NCBI GenBank assembly: GCA_020846875.1
Contig: JADLDB010000113.1
Span: 62,001 to 126,000 of the forward strand
DNA from: Myxococcales bacterium
GTDB taxonomy: Bacteria; Myxococcota; Myxococcia; Myxococcales; Myxococcaceae
Length of the DNA stretch: 64,000 nucleotides
Direction of reading: 5' to 3'
The translations under genes were made by a program, and so were the position numbers. The notes below the pieces were generated by a model. That model was not told where the DNA came from, did not search any database, and worked only from the letters and a program-made list of their open reading frames with translations. Numbering within the stretch: position 1 is the stretch's first letter; every line of letters starts with the position of its first letter. Of the stretch, positions 24,585 through 31,594 are shown one piece after another.

Positions 24585-25310
24585 ATGCGCATCAACAGCT
24601 ACCGCCCGCAGCCGATGTCGATCCCCACCACCCGTCCGGCGACCGTGGCCTCGCGCAAGAGCGCCGCCACCATGGACGCCTTCGAGGGCTCGGCGCCGAA
24701 GACGGCGTCGCTCAAGAAGGAGTTGGTGTCCGCGGCAGGCCAGGTGGCCGAGCAGGCCCTGGGCGGCCTGGTGGAGAAGCTGCTGAACAAGCTGGTGGAG
24801 AAGATCGGCGCCTGGCTGGAGCGCGTGCTGGGCACCAAGCCGGCGCAGCCCGCGCTGCCGCCCGGTGGCACGGTCGAGCCTTCGCCGGTGCAGCCTGGCC
24901 GGGTCGAGCCTGCGCCTGAGGCGCCCGGTGGCCTCACCCCCACCCCGCTGCGCAAGGGCGAGGTGGCCGGCGCGGTCAGCTACAGCAACACGCCGGAGAA
25001 CAAGAAGATCGCCCCGCGGGCCACCTTCCACGACGCGGTGAACGCGGCCATCGACCGCGTGCGCGAGCAGGGCATCGGCATCGACACGCTGGATCCCGAG
25101 CGCAACCGGATCTCGAACTTCGACGCCTACCACGGCGCGGTGGTGCAGGAGCTGCTGAAGGCCGGCTACCACTGCAACTACGACGGCGAGGAGCTGTCGG
25201 TGGGCCGCGTGGGCGACGGCCACACGGAGCAGTTCGACATCTCCACCTGGCAGGGGCAGGTCCGCCGCTTCTACGCCTCGTGGCAGAGCCCCGGCGTGTT
25301 CGACCTGTGA
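24585..25310 (+). CDS. Myxobacterial hypothetical protein, 241 aa
   Basis: Starts at ATG 24585 with GGAG 11 nt upstream. Residues 1-45 are basic and Ser/Thr/Pro-rich without a Sec signal. Residues 46-85 form an amphipathic helix rich in Val/Leu/Lys. A Pro-rich linker spans about 86-120. A folded C-terminal domain (125-241) contains FHDAVNAAIDRVREQGIGIDTLDPERNRISNFDAYHGAVVQELLKAGYHCNYDGEELSVG in pieces typical of a small alpha/beta domain. I do not recognise the family. The layout (disordered start, linker, C-terminal domain) resembles other myxobacterial proteins of unknown export route. A long inverted repeat follows the gene. Confidence 0.65.
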   Translation: MRINSYRPQPMSIPTTRPATVASRKSAATMDAFEGSAPKTASLKKELVSAAGQVAEQALGGLVEKLLNKLVEKIGAWLERVLGTKPAQPALPPGGTVEPSPVQPGRVEPAPEAPGGLTPTPLRKGEVAGAVSYSNTPENKKIAPRATFHDAVNAAIDRVREQGIGIDTLDPERNRISNFDAYHGAVVQELLKAGYHCNYDGEELSVGRVGDGHTEQFDISTWQGQVRRFYASWQSPGVFDL

Positions 25311-25313
25311 CGA

Positions 25314-25369
25314 AGAGCCACCTTGGGCGCCGATGAGGCCCTGAAGATCCCCCAGGCGCCCGTGGCTCT
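25314..25369 (+). terminator. Long inverted repeat after the 241-aa gene
   Basis: AGAGCCAC (25314-25321) and GGGCGCC (25325-25331) pair with GGCGCCC (25355-25361) and GTGGCTCT (25362-25369); a 3-nt bulge sits on the left arm. It begins 4 nt past the stop codon. There is no long T tract, so a Rho-assisted or weak intrinsic terminator is likely. Confidence 0.6.
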
Positions 25370-25424
25370 CTTCCAGAGTCACGGGCGCTTGTCTGTCGTG
25401 ACCTTCCCTGCTTGAAGCCTCGGC

Positions 25425-26138
25425 ATGCACGCCCAACGTGAGCGGACGGTCAAGCTGATGCTGCTGGCGCTGTTCATCGCCTTCGCGGTGATTCAGTTGG
25501 TGGGGGAGCTCGTGGACCCCGTCTTCATCATCGCGATGGTGAAGATCATGCCGGTGCTGGTGCTGGGCGTGTTCCTGGTGATGATGGGCGGGCGCAAGGT
25601 GACGACGCTGGTGCTGGGCTTCATCGCCTCGGCGACGGGCGACGTGCTGCTGGCGCTCGAGCCGGTGCTGAAGGGGAACATGTTCATCTTCGGCCTGCTG
25701 GCCTTCCTCCTGGCGCACATCTTCTTCATCATCACCTTCGCGCGGATCGCGAAGTGGAACCCGAAGCGGATCCCCGCCGCGGTGGGCGTGCTGCTCTTCG
25801 CGGGCCTGTTGCTCTCGCAGGTGCTGCAGCAGGCGGGGGGGCTGAAGCTGCCGGTGGCGATCTACGGCTTGTTCCTGGTGTCGATGGCCATCTCCGCCAT
25901 CTTCGCGGTGCAGAAGAGCGTGCTGCTGGGGATCGGCGGGGCGATCTTCGTCTCGTCCGACGGCAGCCTGGCGTGGAACCGCTTCGTGGGGCAGTTCGCG
26001 GGTTCCGGCTTCGTGATCATGGCCACCTACTACGTGGCCCAGTTGCTGCTGGCGCGCGGGTTCCTCTTCGAGATCGGCGCGGTGAAGGATCAATGGAGCG
26101 CGGCCCCCGAGGCGGTCGCTGACGCACCCCAGGCCTGA
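25425..26138 (+). CDS. YhhN/TMEM86-family membrane protein (lysoplasmalogenase-like)
   Basis: A 237-residue protein with about eight hydrophobic helices. Family landmarks are the early basic helix VKLMLLALFIAF, a GDVLLALEP motif after helix 3, AHIFFIITFARI in helix 4 and SDGSLAWNRF near the C-terminus; the conserved Asp residues are thought to form the active site of TMEM86B-type lysoplasmalogenases. If active it would cleave the vinyl-ether bond of lysoplasmalogens. Myxobacteria make plasmalogens, so the activity is plausible here. It is followed after 8 bp by ctaA, suggesting co-transcription. Confidence 0.75.
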   Translation: MHAQRERTVKLMLLALFIAFAVIQLVGELVDPVFIIAMVKIMPVLVLGVFLVMMGGRKVTTLVLGFIASATGDVLLALEPVLKGNMFIFGLLAFLLAHIFFIITFARIAKWNPKRIPAAVGVLLFAGLLLSQVLQQAGGLKLPVAIYGLFLVSMAISAIFAVQKSVLLGIGGAIFVSSDGSLAWNRFVGQFAGSGFVIMATYYVAQLLLARGFLFEIGAVKDQWSAAPEAVADAPQA

Positions 26139-26146
26139 GCGACACC

Positions 26147-27217
26147 ATGAGCGCAGCGCGCGTCCGGCCCGTGGGCCTGTGGCTGTTGGCCGTAGCCGCC
26201 GCGGTGGTGGTGCAGGTGCTGCTGGGCGGCGTCACGCGCCTCACCGACTCAGGCCTCTCCATCACCGAGTGGAAGCCGATCCTCGGGGTGGTGCCGCCCA
26301 CCGACGACGCGGGCTGGGCGGAGGCCTTCGCGAAGTACCAGCAGATCCCCCAGTTCCAGCGGCTCAAGTCCCACCTCACGCTGGAGGAGTTCAAGTTCAT
26401 CTACTTCTGGGAGTGGTTCCACCGGCTGTGGGGCCGGCTGCTGGGCTTCTTCTTCGCGGTGCCGCTGGTCGTCTTCTGGAGGCAGCGGCGCCTCGACGGC
26501 CTCAAGGGGAAGCTGCTCGGGCTGCTGGCGCTGGGCGCCGCGCAGGGGGTGATGGGCTGGGTGATGGTCGCCAGCGGCCTGCAGGAGCTGGTGTACGTGA
26601 GCCACCTCCGCCTGGCTGCGCACTTCATGCTGGCGGCGGTGTTGCTGGCGGCGCTGGTGTGGCTGGGGCTGGGGCTGGTGGCGCCTCCTCGGGCCCAGGC
26701 GCAGCACGTCCGCCTGTTGCACTTCACCGGGGTGCTGCTGGGCGCGCTGGCGCTCCAGCTCACCTGGGGCGCCTTCATGGCCGGGCTCAAGGCCGCGCTG
26801 GTGGCGCCCACCTGGCCCACCATCAACGGGCAGTGGGTGCCGACGGGGATCTTCGGCGGGGGCGGCTGGTGGTGGGACGATCCGCTGGCGGTCCACTTCG
26901 TCCACCGGACGCTCGCGTACCTCCTCGCGCTGGGCGTAGCGGCGTGGTGGTGGGTGACGCGCCGCGCGCTCGGCGCGTCGAGGCATGCGGCGCTGGGGCT
27001 GGTGCTGCTGCAGGTGACGCTGGGCGCGCTGGCGACGCTCCAGTCCGTCCTGGCCGGGCGGCTGTTGTGGTGGGGCGTGGCGCATCAGTTGGTCGGGTTG
27101 TCCTTGATGGTGGCCCTGGTGGTGGCGCTGCGGGAGCTCGCCCCTTCCGTCGTCCCCGCGCCGTCGACGCCGGTGGGCCCTGCCACCTCCCGTGCACAGG
27201 CGACAGCGGCGCAGTGA
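26147..27217 (+). CDS. ctaA: Heme A synthase (COX15/CtaA)
   Basis: A 356-residue, eight-helix membrane enzyme that oxidises the C8 methyl of heme O to give heme A for aa3-type cytochrome oxidase. The hallmark GGVTRLTDSGLSITEWKP occurs at residues 26-43, followed by GVVPP. Conserved histidine-bearing helices include FWEWFHRLWGRLLG, VSHLRLAAHFMLA, HFVHRTLAYLLALG and VAHQLVGLSLM, the paired heme ligands of the two four-helix halves. It is of the longer COX15 (type with insert) form rather than Bacillus CtaA. No ctaB or cox genes are adjacent. It is preceded by the YhhN-type gene. Confidence 0.93.
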   Translation: MSAARVRPVGLWLLAVAAAVVVQVLLGGVTRLTDSGLSITEWKPILGVVPPTDDAGWAEAFAKYQQIPQFQRLKSHLTLEEFKFIYFWEWFHRLWGRLLGFFFAVPLVVFWRQRRLDGLKGKLLGLLALGAAQGVMGWVMVASGLQELVYVSHLRLAAHFMLAAVLLAALVWLGLGLVAPPRAQAQHVRLLHFTGVLLGALALQLTWGAFMAGLKAALVAPTWPTINGQWVPTGIFGGGGWWWDDPLAVHFVHRTLAYLLALGVAAWWWVTRRALGASRHAALGLVLLQVTLGALATLQSVLAGRLLWWGVAHQLVGLSLMVALVVALRELAPSVVPAPSTPVGPATSRAQATAAQ

Positions 27218-27292
27218 CGCTCCATTCCGCGTACAGCGCGGGGGATTCCACCTACTTGGCGGCGGGCCAGCGCTTGCAATGGGCGCCTCCCC

Positions 27293-29455
27293 ATGCGGGT
27301 GGTGATGCTGATCGCGACGGTGGCGCTGGCGGGCTGCGAGGGCTCGGCGGGAGCGCTGGGGGAGTACTCCGCGCCGGAGGCGGTGGTGGTCGATCCCAAC
27401 GCGCCGCGGGTGCTGGCCTTCTCGTGTGACGCCACGGCGGTCAACGCCTCGGTGCCGGTGGCCTGCACCATTCAGGCGTCGCACCCCGAAGGCGAAGCGG
27501 TGACCTGCACGCTCGATCGCGGGGACGGCCGGCCGCCGCTGGAGCTGGGAGACTGCCTTACTCCCCTCAGCGCCACCGTGCGCTTCGCCACGCCCGGCCG
27601 CACCACCTTGACGCTCACGGTGACCGACTCCGAGGGCCGCGCCTCCACGCGCGCGGTGGTGATCGACGTGACGGGCACCCCCAACCGGGCGCCGGTCCTC
27701 ACCGCCTTTTCCGCCACGCCGCCGTCGGGGGCCACACCGCTGCGCACCACCCTCACCTGGGAGGCGAGCGATCCCGAGGGCGATCCGCTGCGCTGCGATC
27801 TCGACGTCGGCGCCGACGGGGCCATCGACTTCTCGGGGATCGACTGCGCGGCCGGGCGTCAGTTGATCGACGTGCGGGAGCTGGGCGTGCACGCGGTGAA
27901 GCTCATCGCCACCGACGAGCTGGACGCGGCCAGCGAGGCGACCCTGGAGATCGAAGTGCTGGAGCCCCGCGGCGACGTGCGGATCTCCCACGTCGACTTC
28001 GGGCAGTCGGTGGTGAAGGAAGGCCTCACCCTGGTGGAGGGCAAGCCGGCGCTGCTGCGCGTGTCGGTGCTGGCGAACGAGGCGGACCTGCCGGCGCAGG
28101 TGGTGGTGGAGGCGTCGAAGGGGGGCGCGGCGCTGGGCAGCCAGCCGCTCACCGGGCCGGCGCTGGCGCCGGTGGCGGAGGATCTCACCAACCTCAGCAA
28201 GCAGTACCGCGTGGTGCTGCCGCCGGAGTGGGTGACGCCGGGCGTGGAGCTGGCGGTGCGGGTGGATCCGGACAACGCGCTTCCCGAGACGGACGAGACG
28301 AACAACGAGCAGGTGCTGAGACCCTCGGTGTCGCGCGGGCACGTGCTGCACCTGACCGCGGTGCCGGTGGTGCAGGGTGGCTTGACCGGCACGGTGCGCG
28401 ACGTGGAGCAGACGGTGACGGAGGTGTGGCCGGTGAAGGGCGTGGAGGCGAAGACGCGGGCGCCGTACACCTGGTCCGGGGTGCTCAGCGGCGGCAGCGG
28501 GACCGCCTGGGGCGCGCTGCTGGACGATCTGGCGCAGGTGAAGGCCGCCGACGGCTCCGAGCGCCAGTACTACGGCTTCGCGCGGGTGACGTACGGGAGC
28601 GGGATCGCCGGCATCGGGTACATCGGCCGGGCGGTAGCCACGGGGCGCGACGACTCGCTGGGCACGGTGGCGCACGAGCTGGGGCACAACTTCGGGCGGC
28701 CCCACGCGCCGTGTGGAGGGGCGGCCGGGGCGGATCCGAACTACCCCTACGCAGGCGCGCGCATCGGCTCCTGGGGCTGGGACGGCACGCGGTTGCTCGC
28801 GCCGACGCAGCACGTGGATCTGATGAGCTACTGCTCGCCGGAGTGGGTGTCGGACTACAGCTACGAGAAGGTGCAGCAGTTCCTGAGCGGCCGGCAGCAG
28901 TTCGAGCCCGGCGCCGTGCTGCCCGATCTGCGGTGGACCGACGCTGCGCTGGTGAGCGGGAGGGTGTTGCCGTCAGGGGAGGTGGTGTGGGCGCCGGTGC
29001 AGCGGATTCGCGCGGCGGTCCGGGAGCCGTCGGGGGCAGACGCCACCGTGGTGCTCTCGACGCGGGCCGGAGGGACGACGCGCGCACCGGTGCGGCTCGA
29101 CGAGACGTCTGAGGGAGAAGAGCGGCACTTCGTCGCGGTGGTGCCGTGGCCGGGGGCGCTGGCGGCGGTGGGCCTGGAGGTGGCGGGGCAGCTCGTCGGC
29201 GTGGAGCGCTCGCTGGGGCCGGCGGTCTCCGTGGACGCGCGCGCGGAGCGGCTCGACGCGCAGACCCTGCGGATCGCCTGGAAGGGCGCCGCGTACCTGG
29301 CGGTGGCCCACCTGGGCACCGAGCGCACCACGTTGGCGCTGGGGGCGACGGGCGGCGAGTTGCTCCTGCGCGTCGACGGCCTGGACGGCGGCGAGCTGGA
29401 GCTGAGCGCATCCGACGGCGTGCAGAGCGAGCGGGTGGCAGTGCCGATGCCCTGA
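27293..29455 (+). CDS. Secreted metzincin-type zinc metallopeptidase, lipoprotein
   Basis: A 720-residue predicted lipoprotein (signal MRVVMLIATVALAGC, lipobox LAGC, lipid on Cys15). Residues about 40-220 are two Ig/PKD-like beta domains (RAPVLTAFSATPPSGATPLRTT; VACTIQASHPEGEAVTCTLDRGDG). A CARDB-like domain follows (about 228-345, ending in VDPDNALPETDETNNEQVL). The peptidase domain has HELGHNFGRPH with zinc ligands His461, His465 and His471, Glu462 as base, and a Met-turn DLMSYC. This combination resembles M66/M12-like bacterial metzincins. A C-terminal beta domain completes it. It is probably anchored in the outer membrane and used to digest protein outside the cell. Confidence 0.83.
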   Translation: MRVVMLIATVALAGCEGSAGALGEYSAPEAVVVDPNAPRVLAFSCDATAVNASVPVACTIQASHPEGEAVTCTLDRGDGRPPLELGDCLTPLSATVRFATPGRTTLTLTVTDSEGRASTRAVVIDVTGTPNRAPVLTAFSATPPSGATPLRTTLTWEASDPEGDPLRCDLDVGADGAIDFSGIDCAAGRQLIDVRELGVHAVKLIATDELDAASEATLEIEVLEPRGDVRISHVDFGQSVVKEGLTLVEGKPALLRVSVLANEADLPAQVVVEASKGGAALGSQPLTGPALAPVAEDLTNLSKQYRVVLPPEWVTPGVELAVRVDPDNALPETDETNNEQVLRPSVSRGHVLHLTAVPVVQGGLTGTVRDVEQTVTEVWPVKGVEAKTRAPYTWSGVLSGGSGTAWGALLDDLAQVKAADGSERQYYGFARVTYGSGIAGIGYIGRAVATGRDDSLGTVAHELGHNFGRPHAPCGGAAGADPNYPYAGARIGSWGWDGTRLLAPTQHVDLMSYCSPEWVSDYSYEKVQQFLSGRQQFEPGAVLPDLRWTDAALVSGRVLPSGEVVWAPVQRIRAAVREPSGADATVVLSTRAGGTTRAPVRLDETSEGEERHFVAVVPWPGALAAVGLEVAGQLVGVERSLGPAVSVDARAERLDAQTLRIAWKGAAYLAVAHLGTERTTLALGATGGELLLRVDGLDGGELELSASDGVQSERVAVPMP

Positions 29456-29637
29456 AGCAGCGCGGTGCTGGGGCGCCCGCGGAGCTGTCCTCAGTGATGC
29501 GGCCTCTGAGCGCCCTCCCCTCCCCCGGAATGTCGTCAGTGATGCACCCTGGGTTCCCCGGTTTCCAAGTCGCGGGGCACGGTCGCGGCGAGCGCTGCCG
29601 AGGCCCACCCGCTGCTGCTCCCCATCGAGGCGAGGCT
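29456..29637. other. Gap between convergent metalloprotease and UshA-like genes
   Basis: 182 bp with no gene. It contains two 15-bp near-identical direct copies of TGTC(C/G)TCAGTGATGC about 40 bp apart. No clear terminator hairpin was identified. Confidence 0.35.
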
Positions 29638-30726
29638 TCAATGGGCGCCGGCGTAGGTGGGCTCGTACTTGAGGACTTCGGCCTTGAGGGCGTCGTCGTC
29701 GCGCACGTCAGCGCCCAGCACCACCCACGACTGCTTCATCGTCTTCGCGGTGCCGGACACCTCTTGATCGACGGTGCGCTGCAGCGCCTTCCGCCGTTCT
29801 CGCAGCAGGTCGCGGGTGGCCACGAGATCCTTCGTGCCGGCGCTGTCCTTCGCCGCGGCGATGCGGCCGTCCAGCGTCTTGAGCTGCGCGTCGACGAAGG
29901 TGAGCTGCTGCTTGTCGCGCTCGATGGCGGAGAGATCGACGAAGCCGCCCGCGCCGGAGCCGAAGGACAGCTCGAGCTTCGAGAGGGCCTGGCCCTTCTG
30001 GGCCGAGGCCAGCACGTAGGCGTTGCCGCCCTCGACCTTCTGCGGAGGCTGAGAGCCACGGAACTCACCGGACTGGATCACGAAGTCCACCTGGCTCTTG
30101 AGCTCCTGGGCCAACTGCAGCGAGTCGGCGTAGCTGGTGGCGGCGAGGATGATCGTCAGATCGCGCTTGCCCAGCTTCTTCAGCGCGGCCTTCGCGGCGC
30201 TCAGCGTGGGGTCGACGGTGACGCCGTGGAGATCGGGCACGGGCCCGGGCGCGGTCAGCCCCACCACGGCCACGGTGACGCCGCCGGCGGTGAAGGTGGC
30301 CGAGGCGTCGAAGGCGGGCTTGCCGTCCTGCTTCAGGTTGGCGGACAGCAGCTTGACGCCGGCGGCGGTGCCCACCTGCTTGAGGAAGTCGACGCCGCCG
30401 GGGAGATCGCGGATGCCGACCGCCATGGCGCGGGTGCCGAGCCGGCCCATCACGTCCATCACGAAGCGGGCGCGCTGCTTCATCGCGTCGTCGGACACGC
30501 CCGAGGCACGGAACAGGGCGTTGCCGGAGTCGAGCACCAGCAGGGGCCCGCCCTTCAGTCCGTCCAGCACCGTCTTTCGCCTGGCCAGACCGCCAGAGGG
30601 GTTGGCCTTTCAGCCACAGGGGGCGACTTCGCCCCCGTTGTCTCCTTCGAAGACGAGGGTGAGCTGCTTGCCGGCGCCGAAGGCCGGGAGCGCCAGCAGG
30701 GCGAGCAGGAGGAAAGCGCGGCTCAC
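29638..30726 (-). CDS. UshA-like metallophosphatase-family protein, candidate selenoprotein (in-frame UGA at residue 39)
   Basis: Read from GTG 30726 to the stop at 29638, the frame is open except for one TGA (30612-30610). Read through it, the product is 362 residues: signal peptide MSRAFLLLALLALPAFGAG, strand KQLTLVFEGDNGGEVAPCG, then UGA, then KANPSGGLARRK and a UshA/5'-nucleotidase-like fold (LLVLDSGNALF, VAVVGLTAPGP). Related proteins have PCGC...GG.xRR, so UGA replaces the second Cys. A 5-6 bp hairpin with a GGUCUG loop lies 12-13 nt downstream, like the fdhF SECIS. The start overlaps the cpoB-like stop (GTGA). A nonsense mutation is the alternative, but the frame and codon pattern are intact on both sides. 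Confidence 0.7.
30580..30597 (-). promoter_or_regulatory. Candidate bacterial SECIS hairpin
   Basis: In the mRNA, UCUGGC and GCCAGG pair (five Watson-Crick pairs plus one G-U) around the loop GGUCUG. The apical GGUCU matches the functional loop of E. coli fdhF, and its distance from UGA (18 nt before the loop) is nearly the same as in fdhF. It also codes for protein, as bacterial SECIS elements do. Confidence 0.55.
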
Positions 30727-31508
30727 TTCTTGCCCCCCTTCTTGCTCAGCTCGGCCAGCTTCGTCTTCGCGGTCTTCGCGGCGTCGGACTTCGGGTACTG
30801 CTTGAGCAGCTCTTCGAGGGCCACCTTCGCCTCGGCGCCCATCTTCAGGGTGGAGAAGCAGTCGGAGGAGCGCAGGTAGGCGGTCGGCGCGGACCTCACC
30901 TTGGGGAAGTCCTGGATCACCTTCCCGTACTCGTAGAGGGCCTCGCGGCACTTCTTCTCGTTGAAGTACGTCTCTCCCAGGCCGAAGTGGGCGTCGCCCG
31001 CGCTGTCGTCCTTCGGCCACTTCTTCATCAGCTCGGTGTAGAGGCGCCGGGCCAGCTCGACGTCGCCGCCCCTCACGGTGTCGTCGGCCAGCTTGAGGTA
31101 CTCCTTCGGATCGTCCGGGCGCCTGGGCTCGTCCTTCTTCGGCTCTGGCGGCGCGGTGGACGCGGTGGCCACGGGGGCGGCGGCCAGCTTCGCCTCCAGC
31201 TCGGCCAGCTTGTGCTGCTGGGCTTCCACCTGCCCGCGCAGGGCGGCCACGTCCTGCAGGGTGGAGTCCACCTTCACGCCGATGTTGGCGCCGGTGGTGC
31301 GCGAGGCCTTGTCCAGTTGATCGAGCGCCTCCTGGAGGCGGGCGGTGGTGTCCTTGAGCTGCGCCTGGGTCTCGACGAGCTGCGTCCCCAGCTTCTCGTT
31401 CTCGGTCTTCAGCTTGTCGACGCGGCTCTCCAGCACCTGCCCGCGATCGGCGGGGAAGAAGCAGCCAGAGAGCAGCACCAGGGCGGCAGGAGCGATCAGG
31501 GTGCGCAT
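30723..31508 (-). CDS. CpoB/YbgF-like periplasmic lipoprotein with coiled coil and TPR repeats
   Basis: A 261-residue predicted lipoprotein (MRTLIAPAALVLLSGC; lipid on Cys16). Residues about 25-110 form a coiled coil (VLESRVDKLKTENEKLGTQLVETQAQLKDT). After an Ala/Pro/Lys linker, residues about 138-255 form three TPR repeats (YLKLADDTVRGGDVELARRLYTELMKKWPKD; AHFGLGETYFNEKKCREALYEYGKVIQDFP; ALEELLKQYPKSDAAKTAKTKLAEL). This matches the CpoB/YbgF plan that links peptidoglycan synthesis to Tol-Pal, but no tol or pal genes are adjacent. It is translationally coupled by GTGA to the candidate selenoprotein. It may be a general TPR scaffold rather than CpoB itself. Confidence 0.8.
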   Translation of the reverse strand: MRTLIAPAALVLLSGCFFPADRGQVLESRVDKLKTENEKLGTQLVETQAQLKDTTARLQEALDQLDKASRTTGANIGVKVDSTLQDVAALRGQVEAQQHKLAELEAKLAAAPVATASTAPPEPKKDEPRRPDDPKEYLKLADDTVRGGDVELARRLYTELMKKWPKDDSAGDAHFGLGETYFNEKKCREALYEYGKVIQDFPKVRSAPTAYLRSSDCFSTLKMGAEAKVALEELLKQYPKSDAAKTAKTKLAELSKKGGKK

Positions 31509-31556
31509 GACGCGGGCCACCATATACCGCCCAACAGCGGCGGAACGATCGAACTT

Positions 31557-31581
31557 CCCTCTCCCCGGGAAGAGGAGAGGG
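31557..31581. repeat. REP-like palindrome downstream of the M36 gene
   Basis: CCCTCTCC (31557-31564) and GGAGAGGG (31574-31581) around CCGGGAAGA: the same core as the palindromes inside imuA and imuB, here in an intergenic gap. It begins 14 bp past the M36 stop and may also act as a weak terminator. Confidence 0.6.
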
Positions 31582-31594
31582 CCGGGCAGCCGCG

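Noticed and set aside
29490-29560. Pair of 15-bp direct copies (TGTC(C/G)TCAGTGATGC)
   Set aside because: Only two short copies, with no link to a promoter or gene start. Insufficient to claim an operator or element.
30597-30612. Frameshift or pseudogene explanation for the split UshA-like gene
   Set aside because: Both halves are in the same frame and only one codon (TGA) interrupts them, so no frameshift is needed. A nonsense mutation remains possible but does not explain the Cys position and hairpin.
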